From Rikenellaceae bacterium (GTDB lineage Bacteria > Bacteroidota > Bacteroidia > Bacteroidales > Rikenellaceae): a stretch of 64,000 bases of DNA. The notes below the pieces were generated by a model, which saw only the letters and a program-made list of their open reading frames with translations, was not told where the DNA came from and searched no databases. The stretch lies in the NCBI GenBank assembly GCA_017464745.1, contig JAFTYJ010000048.1, positions 1 through 64,000 of the forward strand, in the 5' to 3' direction. A program made the position numbers and the translations under genes. Within the stretch, counting starts at the first letter, position 1; each line of letters opens with the position of its first letter. Below, in pieces: positions 27,042 through 35,906 of the stretch.

Positions 27042-28502
27042 ATGAAAAGATTTTGTGTTGCATATATAGTTAGCCTGCTGTTCTGCCTGCCCGCTGTGGG
27101 TCAGTCGCTTATGAACGCCTCGGAGGAGATTGACAACCTCCAAGTAACCCGTGCCGACGGCCGTGTTAAGATTGCTATGGATATCGACTTGTCGAAATTC
27201 GATGTCGGAAGCACCGAGATTTATATCCTCACCCCCTCCCTCGAAAACGGAGGTGACAGCCTCGAACTGCCTTCGGTTGAGATTTTGGGCCGCCGTGCCG
27301 ACCTCTATCTCATCCGTAACGATAAAGGCCCCGTAACTCCCCAACCACTCTATTTCTCGCGCGAGGCTACCCGCAAGGAGCGCAAAGCGGGCGAGAAACA
27401 ATCGCTGGCCTATGTTACCGATGTGGCTTTTGAGGATTGGATGCGTGGCGCTACCGTTCGTGTCAAAGAGGGTAGTTGTGGTTGTAACCCCGAGGTTGTG
27501 CAAAATGCCGACAAACCCGTAGGTTCGCTGCTGCCCGAGTTGTATGAGCCTCAATATGTAATCTCGTATGCTGAGCCCGATCCCGAGCCTATCAAGATGC
27601 GTGACGAGTCGTTTACGGCCTATATCAACTTCTGGGTCGATAAATACGACATCCGCGAGAAGTATAAAAACAATGCCACTGAGTTGGCAGGTGTGCTGAA
27701 CTCAATCGAGAAGGTGGCCGACGATGAGGACCTTACCATCACCGCCATCACCATCGAGGGTTGGGCGTCGCCCGAGGCAACCCAATACCACAACCAAGTG
27801 CTGTCGCAAAACCGTGCAAACTCGCTGGCTAACTGGATTTCGAAAAAGACAGGTATCGACCGCGACAAAATCGAGGCTATCGGTTGTGGTGAGGACTGGG
27901 CAGGACTCCGTGCCCGTGTGGATGCTACCCCCGGCCTGCTCGACCGCGACAAGGTGTATGCCATTATCGACGATGCAAGTCTGACCCAAGACCAAAAGGA
28001 CTTGAAACTGAGCAGAATGCAACCTCCCACCATCTATAAACGCCTGATGGACGAGATGTACCCGCGCCTGCGTCGTAACGACTATCGTATCGAGTATAAG
28101 GTGCGTAACTTCAACTTGGAGGAGGCGCGTGTGCTGGTGGATAGCGACCCCCGCAAGTTGTCGGTGAGCGAAATGTATAAGGTTGCAGGTAGTTATGAAC
28201 GTGACTCCAAGGAGTATCGCCACGTTATGGACGTTGCGGCCGAAACCTACCCGAGTGTGGTTGCTGCGGCTGTCAATAAGGCTGTGATGCAGATTGAGGC
28301 CGAGCAATGGGATGCAGCGCTGGCTACACTCGCCAAGAGCGACACCTCGGATGCTCGCATCATCACCACCCAGGGTAACGCCTATTGGGGTAAGGGCGAC
28401 ACCGCCAAGGCTCGCGAATGTTGGAGCAAGGCTGCCGATGCAGGCAACGCCGATGCGGCCCACAACCTCGCCGAGATTGATAAATATCTTGCCACTTATT
28501 AG
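27042..28502 (+). CDS. DUF3868 / OmpA-like fimbrial assembly protein
   Basis: Exported protein of 486 aa with a signal peptide (about 1-20). The N-terminal half fits DUF3868 (DNLQVTRADGRVKIAMDIDLS; YFSREATRKERKAG). An OmpA-like domain in the middle (ITAITIEGWASPEATQYHNQVLSQNRANSL, about 230-330) could bind peptidoglycan, and the C-terminal 80 residues form TPR-like helices. A CxC pair lies in SCGCNPE. It follows DUF3575 by 15 bases. Role inferred from synteny with other Mfa-type loci: periplasmic scaffold or assembly factor. Confidence 0.85.
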   Translation: MKRFCVAYIVSLLFCLPAVGQSLMNASEEIDNLQVTRADGRVKIAMDIDLSKFDVGSTEIYILTPSLENGGDSLELPSVEILGRRADLYLIRNDKGPVTPQPLYFSREATRKERKAGEKQSLAYVTDVAFEDWMRGATVRVKEGSCGCNPEVVQNADKPVGSLLPELYEPQYVISYAEPDPEPIKMRDESFTAYINFWVDKYDIREKYKNNATELAGVLNSIEKVADDEDLTITAITIEGWASPEATQYHNQVLSQNRANSLANWISKKTGIDRDKIEAIGCGEDWAGLRARVDATPGLLDRDKVYAIIDDASLTQDQKDLKLSRMQPPTIYKRLMDEMYPRLRRNDYRIEYKVRNFNLEEARVLVDSDPRKLSVSEMYKVAGSYERDSKEYRHVMDVAAETYPSVVAAAVNKAVMQIEAEQWDAALATLAKSDTSDARIITTQGNAYWGKGDTAKARECWSKAADAGNADAAHNLAEIDKYLATY

Positions 28503-28545
28503 TGTGAATATATAACAAATTGAACAACAAACTAATCAACAATTT

Positions 28546-28558
28546 TTATTAACTAAAT
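28546..28558 (+). promoter_or_regulatory. Conserved pre-start motif of the Mfa1-type gene
   Basis: TTATTAACTAAAT ends 10 bases before the ATG at 28569 and recurs exactly at 56296-56308, 9 bases before the BACON gene. Both genes look highly expressed from codon choice. It may be a translation-enhancing leader. Confidence 0.45.
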
Positions 28559-28568
28559 TTTTACTATT

Positions 28569-29684
28569 ATGAAAAAACTTTTCGTTGCTATGCTGGCCGT
28601 TGCAGGCTTGGTAGCTTGTGAGAAAGAGGCAGGTTTTGATGCTCCTATCGAGTCGAACAACAAGACCGTTGCTATCACTATTGAGAACGCAGCCCGCGTA
28701 ACTAAGGGTGCTGCCGGTAACACTACTGCCGCTACTGGCGAGACTTACCAAGCAGTTGCTGACGCTGCTGACCTCAAAATCCTGTTCGCTGCCGGTGAGA
28801 CCATTCTGAAAGAGATGGCTCTGGTTGGTACTGAGGTTGAACACAAGGAGGGTGCAAATGCAGAGTACCAATACGGTAAGAAACCCGCAAGCGGTATCAA
28901 TGGTGACTACTTCTTCCACAACGTTCCCGCTGCTGTTACCAAGGTTGCAGTTGTACGTTATGAGACTAATGACATCACTATCACGGAGGGTGAAACCACT
29001 TTGGCAGAGGTTCTGGCGCTGGCTACCTCGACCATTAACGAGCAACGCGAGATTGATGACATCTGCCTGTATGGTGAGGGCGCTCTGGGTGCAAAAGGTG
29101 ACGACTGTGTTGAGATTGACGGTGTTCAATACTACATCTATCCCGCTGCTGTAACTGTTGCTCCCGCTATGGCTCGCTTGGAGATTAGCCAAATCAGCTG
29201 TACTGACCTGGGTGACGACAACGACGATGACAAACTCGAAACCGTAGGTATCGATGAGCTGAAACTCAACTCGTTTGAGTGGGGTGGCTACACCATTGAT
29301 CCCGCTCAACTGGGTACTCTGGTAGGTTCGTATGTTTCGGGTCAAGCTAACTCGACTGTTGAGGATGAGACTAAACGTGTTTGCAAACCCGCTACCGGTG
29401 TTTGGTCGTGGAATATCGTTCCCCAAGCTTTCGCGAAGATGATTCTTTCGATGGAGGCTAAGGCTTATGACTACCAACTGCCTGCAACCGACCTGGCTAT
29501 CAACGTTACCGGTCTGACTCAAGAGGGTGCTGATGTTACTTCGTATGAGGCTGGTAAAATCTACCAACTCGCAGTTAACTTTACCGAGGATGACATCGCA
29601 GGTCAAGAGGGTGTTTGCGTTGACGTAACCGTTACCATCCAAGACTGGGTAGTTGTTCCCGTTGAGCCCGTATTCGGCGAGTAA
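28569..29684 (+). CDS. Mfa1-family major fimbrillin
   Basis: Shaft subunit precursor of 371 aa. The lipobox GLVAC gives Cys17 for outer-membrane delivery; an Arg in AARVTKG (R43) is a plausible site for the protease that frees the acceptor groove, as Arg-gingipain does for FimA/Mfa1. The C-terminus (VCVDVTVTIQDWVVVPVEPVFGE) is the strand type donated to the next subunit. Codons are strongly biased (GCT, GGT, CGT, ACC/ACT, GAG) compared with neighbours, fitting a very abundant protein. It is followed by a hairpin, then the anchor gene. Confidence 0.9.
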   Translation: MKKLFVAMLAVAGLVACEKEAGFDAPIESNNKTVAITIENAARVTKGAAGNTTAATGETYQAVADAADLKILFAAGETILKEMALVGTEVEHKEGANAEYQYGKKPASGINGDYFFHNVPAAVTKVAVVRYETNDITITEGETTLAEVLALATSTINEQREIDDICLYGEGALGAKGDDCVEIDGVQYYIYPAAVTVAPAMARLEISQISCTDLGDDNDDDKLETVGIDELKLNSFEWGGYTIDPAQLGTLVGSYVSGQANSTVEDETKRVCKPATGVWSWNIVPQAFAKMILSMEAKAYDYQLPATDLAINVTGLTQEGADVTSYEAGKIYQLAVNFTEDDIAGQEGVCVDVTVTIQDWVVVPVEPVFGE

Positions 29685-29718
29685 TTACTATCTGACCCCT
29701 ATGGGTCACACACAAAAC

Positions 29719-29769
29719 TTTTAGGATGTCTGCCCCTCGCCAATCAAGGGGAGGGGCAACACCCTAAAA
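29719..29769 (+). promoter_or_regulatory. Large hairpin between major subunit and anchor genes
   Basis: Nested stems TTTTAGG/CCTAAAA, TGT/ACA and TGCCCCTC/GAGGGGCA (29731-29738, 29751-29758) enclose a 12-nt loop. There is no T-tract after it, so it is not a canonical terminator. Protection of the upstream subunit mRNA or partial termination would give more shaft than anchor protein. Confidence 0.55.
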
Positions 29770-29953
29770 ACCAACAAAAAACAACACATATACACGCCAC
29801 AAGGCAACTAACAAAACACCAACTACAAGAAACACTCCCACGCGGGATAAACTCCCACCAAGAGTGAATATATACCAACAATACTACATATTACCTGAAA
29901 CCATAAACAACAGGCACACGCAATATGGTGTCACAAAAAACGAAAAGACTATT

Positions 29954-30928
29954 ATGAGAAAACTTCTATACTTGTGCTTGCCGCTCGTCTCGTTCGTTCT
30001 GCTCACGAGCTGCATCAAGGAGGATTATAGCGATTGCGAGCGTTGTAAACTCGTGTTCACCTATCTGGGTGACGGCTCGTCGGATGTCTTCCCCAACCAT
30101 ATTACCAGTGTCAGCCTGTTTGTTTTCGACCAAAACGAACGATTGGTGCGTACCAAACGTTTGGAGCAGAACCAACTGAAAGCACATCAGGGTGTGAACT
30201 TCAACCTCGAACCCGGTAAATACCGCATCGTGGGCGTAGGTAACGACTACGAACTGACCGATGTGTCGAATACCGACGCGTGCGATATGAGCCAAATCAT
30301 TTTCCACCACCCCAACTGCAAAACTCGCGCTGAGGGTGTGGTTCAAAGCAACGACTCGTTGTATCTCGGCTCCAAAGAGATTGTAATCCCCGAATCGTAT
30401 TGGTATCACGACACCGTACGTTTCTACTCGTCGCACCTCAAAGTGTCGTACACCGTACGCGACTACGTCAATCCCAACGCCACTCGTGCCGCACAAGGCT
30501 ATCTCGATTTGCGCATCAAAAACCTGTTGCCGCAAACCGACTTTACCAACCGAGCACACGGCGAACTGATGACTTACAACCCCGCGTTCAAGTTCAACAC
30601 CTCCAATGGCGACCACACAACCTATCTCAATATTATGCGCCACTCGGCCGATTGTAATGTTGAGTTTGAGTTGGTGGACCGCGCATCAGGCGAGGTTGTA
30701 CACACATTGCTGCTGGCGGATTTCCTCCGTGATTTCCCCCAAATCGATGTGACCAAACAAGAAGTATTGATTCCCATTTTGCTGGAATTCAAAAATATAG
30801 GCGTGAACGTCACAATTAACGACTGGACCGTGGAGGATGTAACCCCCGGATTTGGCAAGGGCGACGACGAAGAGCCCTCCACCGAGCCTACACCCGATGC
30901 GGAACAGCCCGAAAATAATAACCAATAA
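29954..30928 (+). CDS. Mfa2/FimB-family fimbrial anchor lipoprotein
   Basis: Lipoprotein of 324 aa with lipobox LTSC (Cys20). CIKEDYSDCERCKLVFTYLGDGS is typical of the family, followed by TSVSLFVFDQNERLV, the vitronectin-like FNLEPGKYRIVGVGND and a C-terminal strand region (NIGVNVTINDWTVEDV) with an acidic tail. Mfa2/FimB stays lipid-anchored and fixes the fimbria to the outer membrane while limiting its length. The start at 29954 is chosen because it gives a proper lipoprotein signal; a longer frame begins at 29864. The 270 bases before it hold the hairpin and a G-poor, A/C-rich unstructured stretch. Confidence 0.88.
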   Translation: MRKLLYLCLPLVSFVLLTSCIKEDYSDCERCKLVFTYLGDGSSDVFPNHITSVSLFVFDQNERLVRTKRLEQNQLKAHQGVNFNLEPGKYRIVGVGNDYELTDVSNTDACDMSQIIFHHPNCKTRAEGVVQSNDSLYLGSKEIVIPESYWYHDTVRFYSSHLKVSYTVRDYVNPNATRAAQGYLDLRIKNLLPQTDFTNRAHGELMTYNPAFKFNTSNGDHTTYLNIMRHSADCNVEFELVDRASGEVVHTLLLADFLRDFPQIDVTKQEVLIPILLEFKNIGVNVTINDWTVEDVTPGFGKGDDEEPSTEPTPDAEQPENNNQ

Positions 30929-30940
30929 AAGGATACGACG

Positions 30941-32230
30941 ATGACAAAACTTAAACATATCATTGTGCTCCTCGCAAGTGTAGTCGCCGCATCCCTTACC
31001 TCGTGCGTCAAAGAAGAGGCGTATGTGGTTAATACGACGACACTCAACGTGCAGTTGACACGTGCCGCAGAGACCGATGCCCAAGGGAATGTTTCCCAAG
31101 AACAGGGTGACGGTATCGAGGACGCTATGCTGTGGGTCTACAAATGTTCGCTCGATGGCGACGGCAAACCCACTAATATTGAATCTACGGCAGCGGGTTG
31201 GCGTTATGTGACAGGTCTTAATACCTATGGTTCGATGAATGTTCACATTCCTCTGCCTATGTGTAGTACCGACAGCCCGCAACAATCGTATGTTATTGTG
31301 GCGCTACTCAACTTGGAGGCTTTTGGTACGGGTCACACTACATTCAATCGTTCAACTCCGTTTACTAATGGTCTTACGGGTATCTTTGTTCCTTTGGCAG
31401 ATGGCTTTTGGTCAACCTACCCCGATGACGAGGGTCGCACACCCGAACTGATGCCTGTGTCGAATTGGGCAACCTTTACTGTGGATAACACAAACACCCA
31501 TAGCAATAATTGCTACCAACTTGAACTTCCGGTTTATCGTGCCGTAGCCAAGACTCAGTTGCTTGTCCGCAAATCGAGTGATGAGTTTGGTTTGGTGATT
31601 ACCGATGCCAAAATTTGCTCGTCCAAAATGCCGAACTCGGCTGTTATAATGACGGGTCAAAGCCTTAGTGGAAGTGCAAAACCCTATGCTGACAAGAAAA
31701 CACCGTCTATGGGAGCCGAGGGTGAGGGTTATCCTAACCAAACTGATGGCTGGACCTATTTCCAACGTTCATTCACTACGCTAGGCGCAGGCGAACGTCA
31801 GATTCTAAATAACGGAGGTGTGGGTACGTCAAGTTTTGCTGCAACAACCGTTACGAACTATATTGGAGATAGCGACAATGAAACTTATACCTGGGTTGGC
31901 GGTGCATTCCTTTATGAGAATGACCAAGAACTTGTTAATGCCGAGGACTATATGTCAGTTCCTACCGGCGGTAATGGTGGATATTATTTGAAGATTGATT
32001 ATATCTTCAATCGCGATAAGAGTGCGCTGATAAACTCAAATGGTAGTTACAATGCAAATGCCGCAGGAAATGAGGTTGTGACTCGCTATGTGGCTCTGCC
32101 TAAGGTGGTGCGTAATCACGACTACCAAATTAAGGCTACTGTTGAGGTTACCGTTACGGGTGGTATTATTATCACCTATAAGGTTACCGATTGGAGTACT
32201 CAAACGGTTAATGTGCCGAGTTTCAACTAA
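30941..32230 (+). CDS. Fimbrial accessory subunit lipoprotein (Mfa3/FimC-like position)
   Basis: 429-aa lipoprotein precursor with lipobox LTSC (Cys22) and a nearby Arg (QLTRAAE, R41) that could be the maturation cut. The body is Asn/Thr-rich with strand-like periodicity and ends IITYKVTDWSTQTVNVPSFN, resembling the donor-strand end of fimbrillins. Its place after the anchor fits an accessory subunit near the tip, but similarity to a named protein is not claimed. Third-position bases are more A/T than in the upstream fimbrial genes. Confidence 0.75.
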   Translation: MTKLKHIIVLLASVVAASLTSCVKEEAYVVNTTTLNVQLTRAAETDAQGNVSQEQGDGIEDAMLWVYKCSLDGDGKPTNIESTAAGWRYVTGLNTYGSMNVHIPLPMCSTDSPQQSYVIVALLNLEAFGTGHTTFNRSTPFTNGLTGIFVPLADGFWSTYPDDEGRTPELMPVSNWATFTVDNTNTHSNNCYQLELPVYRAVAKTQLLVRKSSDEFGLVITDAKICSSKMPNSAVIMTGQSLSGSAKPYADKKTPSMGAEGEGYPNQTDGWTYFQRSFTTLGAGERQILNNGGVGTSSFAATTVTNYIGDSDNETYTWVGGAFLYENDQELVNAEDYMSVPTGGNGGYYLKIDYIFNRDKSALINSNGSYNANAAGNEVVTRYVALPKVVRNHDYQIKATVEVTVTGGIIITYKVTDWSTQTVNVPSFN

Positions 32231-32247
32231 TTTGAAATGAGTGAACT

Positions 32248-35200
32248 ATGAAACGATATATCAAAATATTGTCAATGGTGCTGACGTTGAGCGTGTTGGG
32301 CTTGACGTCGTGCGCAGATGACTACTTTGTGGATGGTGAAAACGTAGTAGTGTCGGACGACACCACTGCAAAAACCGTGCTTACCTTCAATATTAAGGAT
32401 GATACCCGAATTACTCGTGCCGCACAGTCTACCTATTATGAGTATTTGGTTCAGAATGTCTACGTGTTTGTGTTTAATAACGGCCGTCGTATTGAGTTGT
32501 CCAAAAATTTCTTTGATGCGACCTCTATTCGTAACTACAAAAATAAAGACGATAAAAACGGCAATACCGAATCGAGTGGACAAATCGTATTTGAGGGTGT
32601 GGTTGGCTCGAACCTTACAGTGTGTTGTGTTGCCAATATCGGTACGTCGAACTCGGCACTGACTCGTGCAGATGTGGGTGAGGATGATAATGAGGTTACC
32701 GACGAGGATATCCAAAAGATGGATGCTATCCAAACTTATCAGGATTTGCAAAATCTGGCTGTTGAGTTGGATAGTGACGACGTATTCCGTGGTGCATCGT
32801 TCCTGATGACAGGTGAGGTGCGTAATGTAAACCTTGCGCCGAGTACCAATGAGGCGGATTTTACCAGAATCAATATTGACCTGTACCGCGCTGATACCAA
32901 AGTTACCTTTAATGTTAAGGCCGAGAACTCCGAGGTTACCGATTTGAAGTTTATCCCCGGTAAGTGGCGTGTTGTGAATGCTCCTCGTGCTACGTGGGTG
33001 TTGCCTCGAAATGTAAGTGGCAGTGGCGTGCTGAGTGCCGATATGGATGCTACGGGTAGTGTTGAGAGCGACTATTTTGAAAGTATGACCACCCAATTCG
33101 AGGATGTAATTGCGGGTGTTGATAATAGTGGTACTTTCACATTCTATATGTACGAGAATATGAAAGCGCCTATGTCGACCATTACCGCTTCGGGCGATGC
33201 CGGTTATGCTCTGCGTGAGAAACAGGTCAAAAAGGCAGATGGTAGTAATGGTGATTATATCTATGCTCCCAAGTGGGCTACTTATGTAGTGTTCACGGGC
33301 GAGTTGAGTTATACCCAAGATAAAGAGGTGACTGGTACAACGGGAACTACCACAACAGTGGACTATGTAATGGCCGATGTTGAGTATGTCGTTCACCTGG
33401 GTCATAGCAGCGCAACCAACTTTAATAACTATACCACCTTGCGTAACCACCACTATACCTATAATGTTACCATTAAAGGTGTGAATGATATTGTGGTGGA
33501 GGTTGATACCGATAATGATGACGATGCTACGAATAATACCGAGAATCGTCCCGGTGCCGAGGGTGATGTGGTGTTGTCGGCGACTCAGATTATCAATGTC
33601 GATGGTCACTACGACCGTGCGCTGATTGCGCTTACTGATGAGGAGGCCAAACAAATTTATTTCTCGGTCAGCACTCCTTGGGAGCGTGGTATTGACGCAA
33701 ATGGTTTTATGAATGTTGGTGACCAATTGAAGGACTATAAGTGGGTTAAATTCCTTATCAATAAGGATGTGCTGACTGATAATACGGCAATTACTACCAA
33801 CTATGCCCGCTATCCCGGCGAACAATGCTATGACGGCGGTAAGACTGCGACGGGAACTGCGGCTACAAGTGCAACTTATAACAAGAGTGTAACCTTGCGC
33901 GATATTCGTCAATTGTCAACCTATCTGTCGCAGGAGGCAAATCGTACAGCGTCAAAAGCTTCGGATGGCAAGATTTATATTACTGCATTTATTGACGAGA
34001 ATATCTATTACTATAACCCCACTACCGATAAAGTGGCTTCGGGTGTGACAGCGGGTACTAATGGTACTTATAGCGTCAACAACCACGCTGCGTTAGCCAC
34101 TACCTATGCGGGTGTAACTACGGCTACTGCCGATGGCCTGCTGTTGTGGAAACAGAGTGTGAACCAACCCGACCGTATGATGCATATCGTGAAAGCGGGT
34201 GATATGAAGTATAGCGCCGATGGAGAGAGTTCGGTTTCGCGTTCGGTTGTGTCGTTCAAACAACGTGCGGTACAAACATTCTACAATACCGATCCTACCT
34301 TGGTGAACCTCAAAACGGCTTGGGGTACCGAGACCATCAACGAAACAACTCCAATGACCGTGAGTCGTACGTCGTACCACAGCAAGAGCACATATAACGA
34401 TTATGCGTACTCACAACGTCTGACGGCTTATGCAGGTTCTTCAACAGGAACGATGAATACTTGGGCCAATGTGGTTAGTGCAACTGAGCAATATGGCCTT
34501 GGTAGTAGTTATATAGACCCGTCGTATGCTTGTGCATTACGAAACCGCGACCTTGATGGTGATGGTAATATTGACCCTAATGAGGTGCAGTGGTATTTGG
34601 CTCCCTTGGCGATGATGACCGACTTGTGGGTGGGTGAGCCCGCAATGCCTCCTTATGCTAAGTTGTTTGATGAGAAGAATCCCGATGGCTATTATAATGA
34701 CAAAGATGCAGGCAATGCCAAGACTCCTGCAACTCACATTGTGACAAGTACCATTTCGAGTAATAGTCCGTGGGTTTATTGGGCTGAGGAGTACGGCGCA
34801 ACATCAACTCATAGTAATGCAATAGAATGGCGTAAGGCTCCGATGCTTACTTATAGCACGACAACTAGTCAGATTTCAAGGACGAATGCAGTCGTGTCGC
34901 TACGATGTGTGCGTAACTTTGGTGCAGCTTACACTTCGACCGCATTGCCTCAGGACTATGTGATTGTGTCGCCTACCCCGGGTACCAATAAGACCTCGTC
35001 CACTCAGAATGAGTACCAACTCGACCTCAGTTATATCAACCCGTTGGCGCTGCGTACGGTGTCGGATAATGGTGGAGCTCTGCCCTATGCGCTGCTGAAT
35101 GACGTGGGACAAAACAACCGTCCGTATTATGGATTCTTTGTTGATCCCGACTATTACTCTCTTAATGGTTCGGGTGTCAATGCGACCAGGTTGCAAAATA

Positions 35201-35607
35201 CTACAAATACTAACAGACGTACCTCTTGGTACCGAGCATATTTGGGTGAGATGATGATGACCGATGAGGATGGTAATCGTTACAGCCGAGTGTGTCCCGA
35301 TGGTTATCGTGTGCCCAACCAGCGTGAGATGCAGATTATGACTCGTTTGTTGGACGGCTGGGATTCGCAAGCGGGTAATTATAGTTCGTATCTTATGGTG
35401 AATGGTCAGGAACTGAATCGACAAGACGTTGATAATAACTTTGGTATATTCCTTTATTATGCTTCGCAGGCTCGAATCTCTCGTACTTTGACTACCAGCA
35501 TTGAAAATGCAACAGAATCGGGTGTGGTTCGTTGTGTGAAAGATAATTTGAGTTCAGGTCCGAGTTCCGGTGGCGAATTTGGCGACGGTGGCGACGGAGT
35601 CCAATAG
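32248..35607 (+). CDS. Large fimbrial tip protein, DUF4906-like
   Basis: 1119-aa lipoprotein precursor: lipobox LTSC (Cys22), possible processing Arg (DTRITRAAQ, R57), then repeated strand-rich regions. Residues 768-779 (DLDGDGNIDPNE) form an EF-hand-type calcium loop, within a segment (RNRDLDGDGNIDPNEVQWYLAP) typical of DUF4906 proteins. Near the C-terminus VCPDGYRVPNQREMQIM is a FISUMP-like motif, and GVVRCVKDN closes the domain, followed by a Ser/Gly tail. Size and last position in the operon suggest the distal adhesin. Codon use is A/T-richer than for the shaft and anchor genes. Confidence 0.78.
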   Translation: MKRYIKILSMVLTLSVLGLTSCADDYFVDGENVVVSDDTTAKTVLTFNIKDDTRITRAAQSTYYEYLVQNVYVFVFNNGRRIELSKNFFDATSIRNYKNKDDKNGNTESSGQIVFEGVVGSNLTVCCVANIGTSNSALTRADVGEDDNEVTDEDIQKMDAIQTYQDLQNLAVELDSDDVFRGASFLMTGEVRNVNLAPSTNEADFTRINIDLYRADTKVTFNVKAENSEVTDLKFIPGKWRVVNAPRATWVLPRNVSGSGVLSADMDATGSVESDYFESMTTQFEDVIAGVDNSGTFTFYMYENMKAPMSTITASGDAGYALREKQVKKADGSNGDYIYAPKWATYVVFTGELSYTQDKEVTGTTGTTTTVDYVMADVEYVVHLGHSSATNFNNYTTLRNHHYTYNVTIKGVNDIVVEVDTDNDDDATNNTENRPGAEGDVVLSATQIINVDGHYDRALIALTDEEAKQIYFSVSTPWERGIDANGFMNVGDQLKDYKWVKFLINKDVLTDNTAITTNYARYPGEQCYDGGKTATGTAATSATYNKSVTLRDIRQLSTYLSQEANRTASKASDGKIYITAFIDENIYYYNPTTDKVASGVTAGTNGTYSVNNHAALATTYAGVTTATADGLLLWKQSVNQPDRMMHIVKAGDMKYSADGESSVSRSVVSFKQRAVQTFYNTDPTLVNLKTAWGTETINETTPMTVSRTSYHSKSTYNDYAYSQRLTAYAGSSTGTMNTWANVVSATEQYGLGSSYIDPSYACALRNRDLDGDGNIDPNEVQWYLAPLAMMTDLWVGEPAMPPYAKLFDEKNPDGYYNDKDAGNAKTPATHIVTSTISSNSPWVYWAEEYGATSTHSNAIEWRKAPMLTYSTTTSQISRTNAVVSLRCVRNFGAAYTSTALPQDYVIVSPTPGTNKTSSTQNEYQLDLSYINPLALRTVSDNGGALPYALLNDVGQNNRPYYGFFVDPDYYSLNGSGVNATRLQNTTNTNRRTSWYRAYLGEMMMTDEDGNRYSRVCPDGYRVPNQREMQIMTRLLDGWDSQAGNYSSYLMVNGQELNRQDVDNNFGIFLYYASQARISRTLTTSIENATESGVVRCVKDNLSSGPSSGGEFGDGGDGVQ

Positions 35608-35656
35608 GAATGGATGTTTCTAAAATGTTTCGAAAATCGCCCGAACAAAATCAAAC

Positions 35657-35690
35657 AAAAGGCTAAATCGATGTATTTTAGCCTTTTGTC
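35657..35690 (+). terminator. Fimbrial operon terminator
   Basis: AAAAGGCTAAA/TTTAGCCTTTT stem with a 9-nt loop ending in TTTTGT. Confidence 0.8.
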
Positions 35691-35723
35691 TATAAAATAT
35701 TAGGATTTGTAGATATTTGTTTT

Positions 35724-35731
35724 TACCTTTG
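35724..35731 (+). promoter_or_regulatory. Promoter -7 of the CotH-family gene
   Basis: TACCTTTG, giving a leader of about 170 nt before the ATG at 35907. Confidence 0.5.
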
Positions 35732-35854
35732 CATTGTGATTCATTTCCAAAACAAAAGTTTTCAAAACAAAAAGCAAAGTTTTGGATGATTTGCGGGGTG
35801 GATTGCGCTGAAAAACAGTTGTTTACGAACGTGGAAAAACTAAACCTTTAATAT

Positions 35855-35888
35855 AAAACCGGGTGGGCGTAACAGCCTTTCCGGTTTT
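35855..35888 (+). promoter_or_regulatory. Leader hairpin before the CotH-family gene
   Basis: AAAACCGG (35855-35862) pairs with CCGGTTTT (35881-35888) over an 18-nt loop containing a small GGC/GCC stem. The trailing T-run makes it terminator-like, 19 bases before the start codon. Confidence 0.5.
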
Positions 35889-35906
35889 GCCGTACCTATA
35901 ACTACT

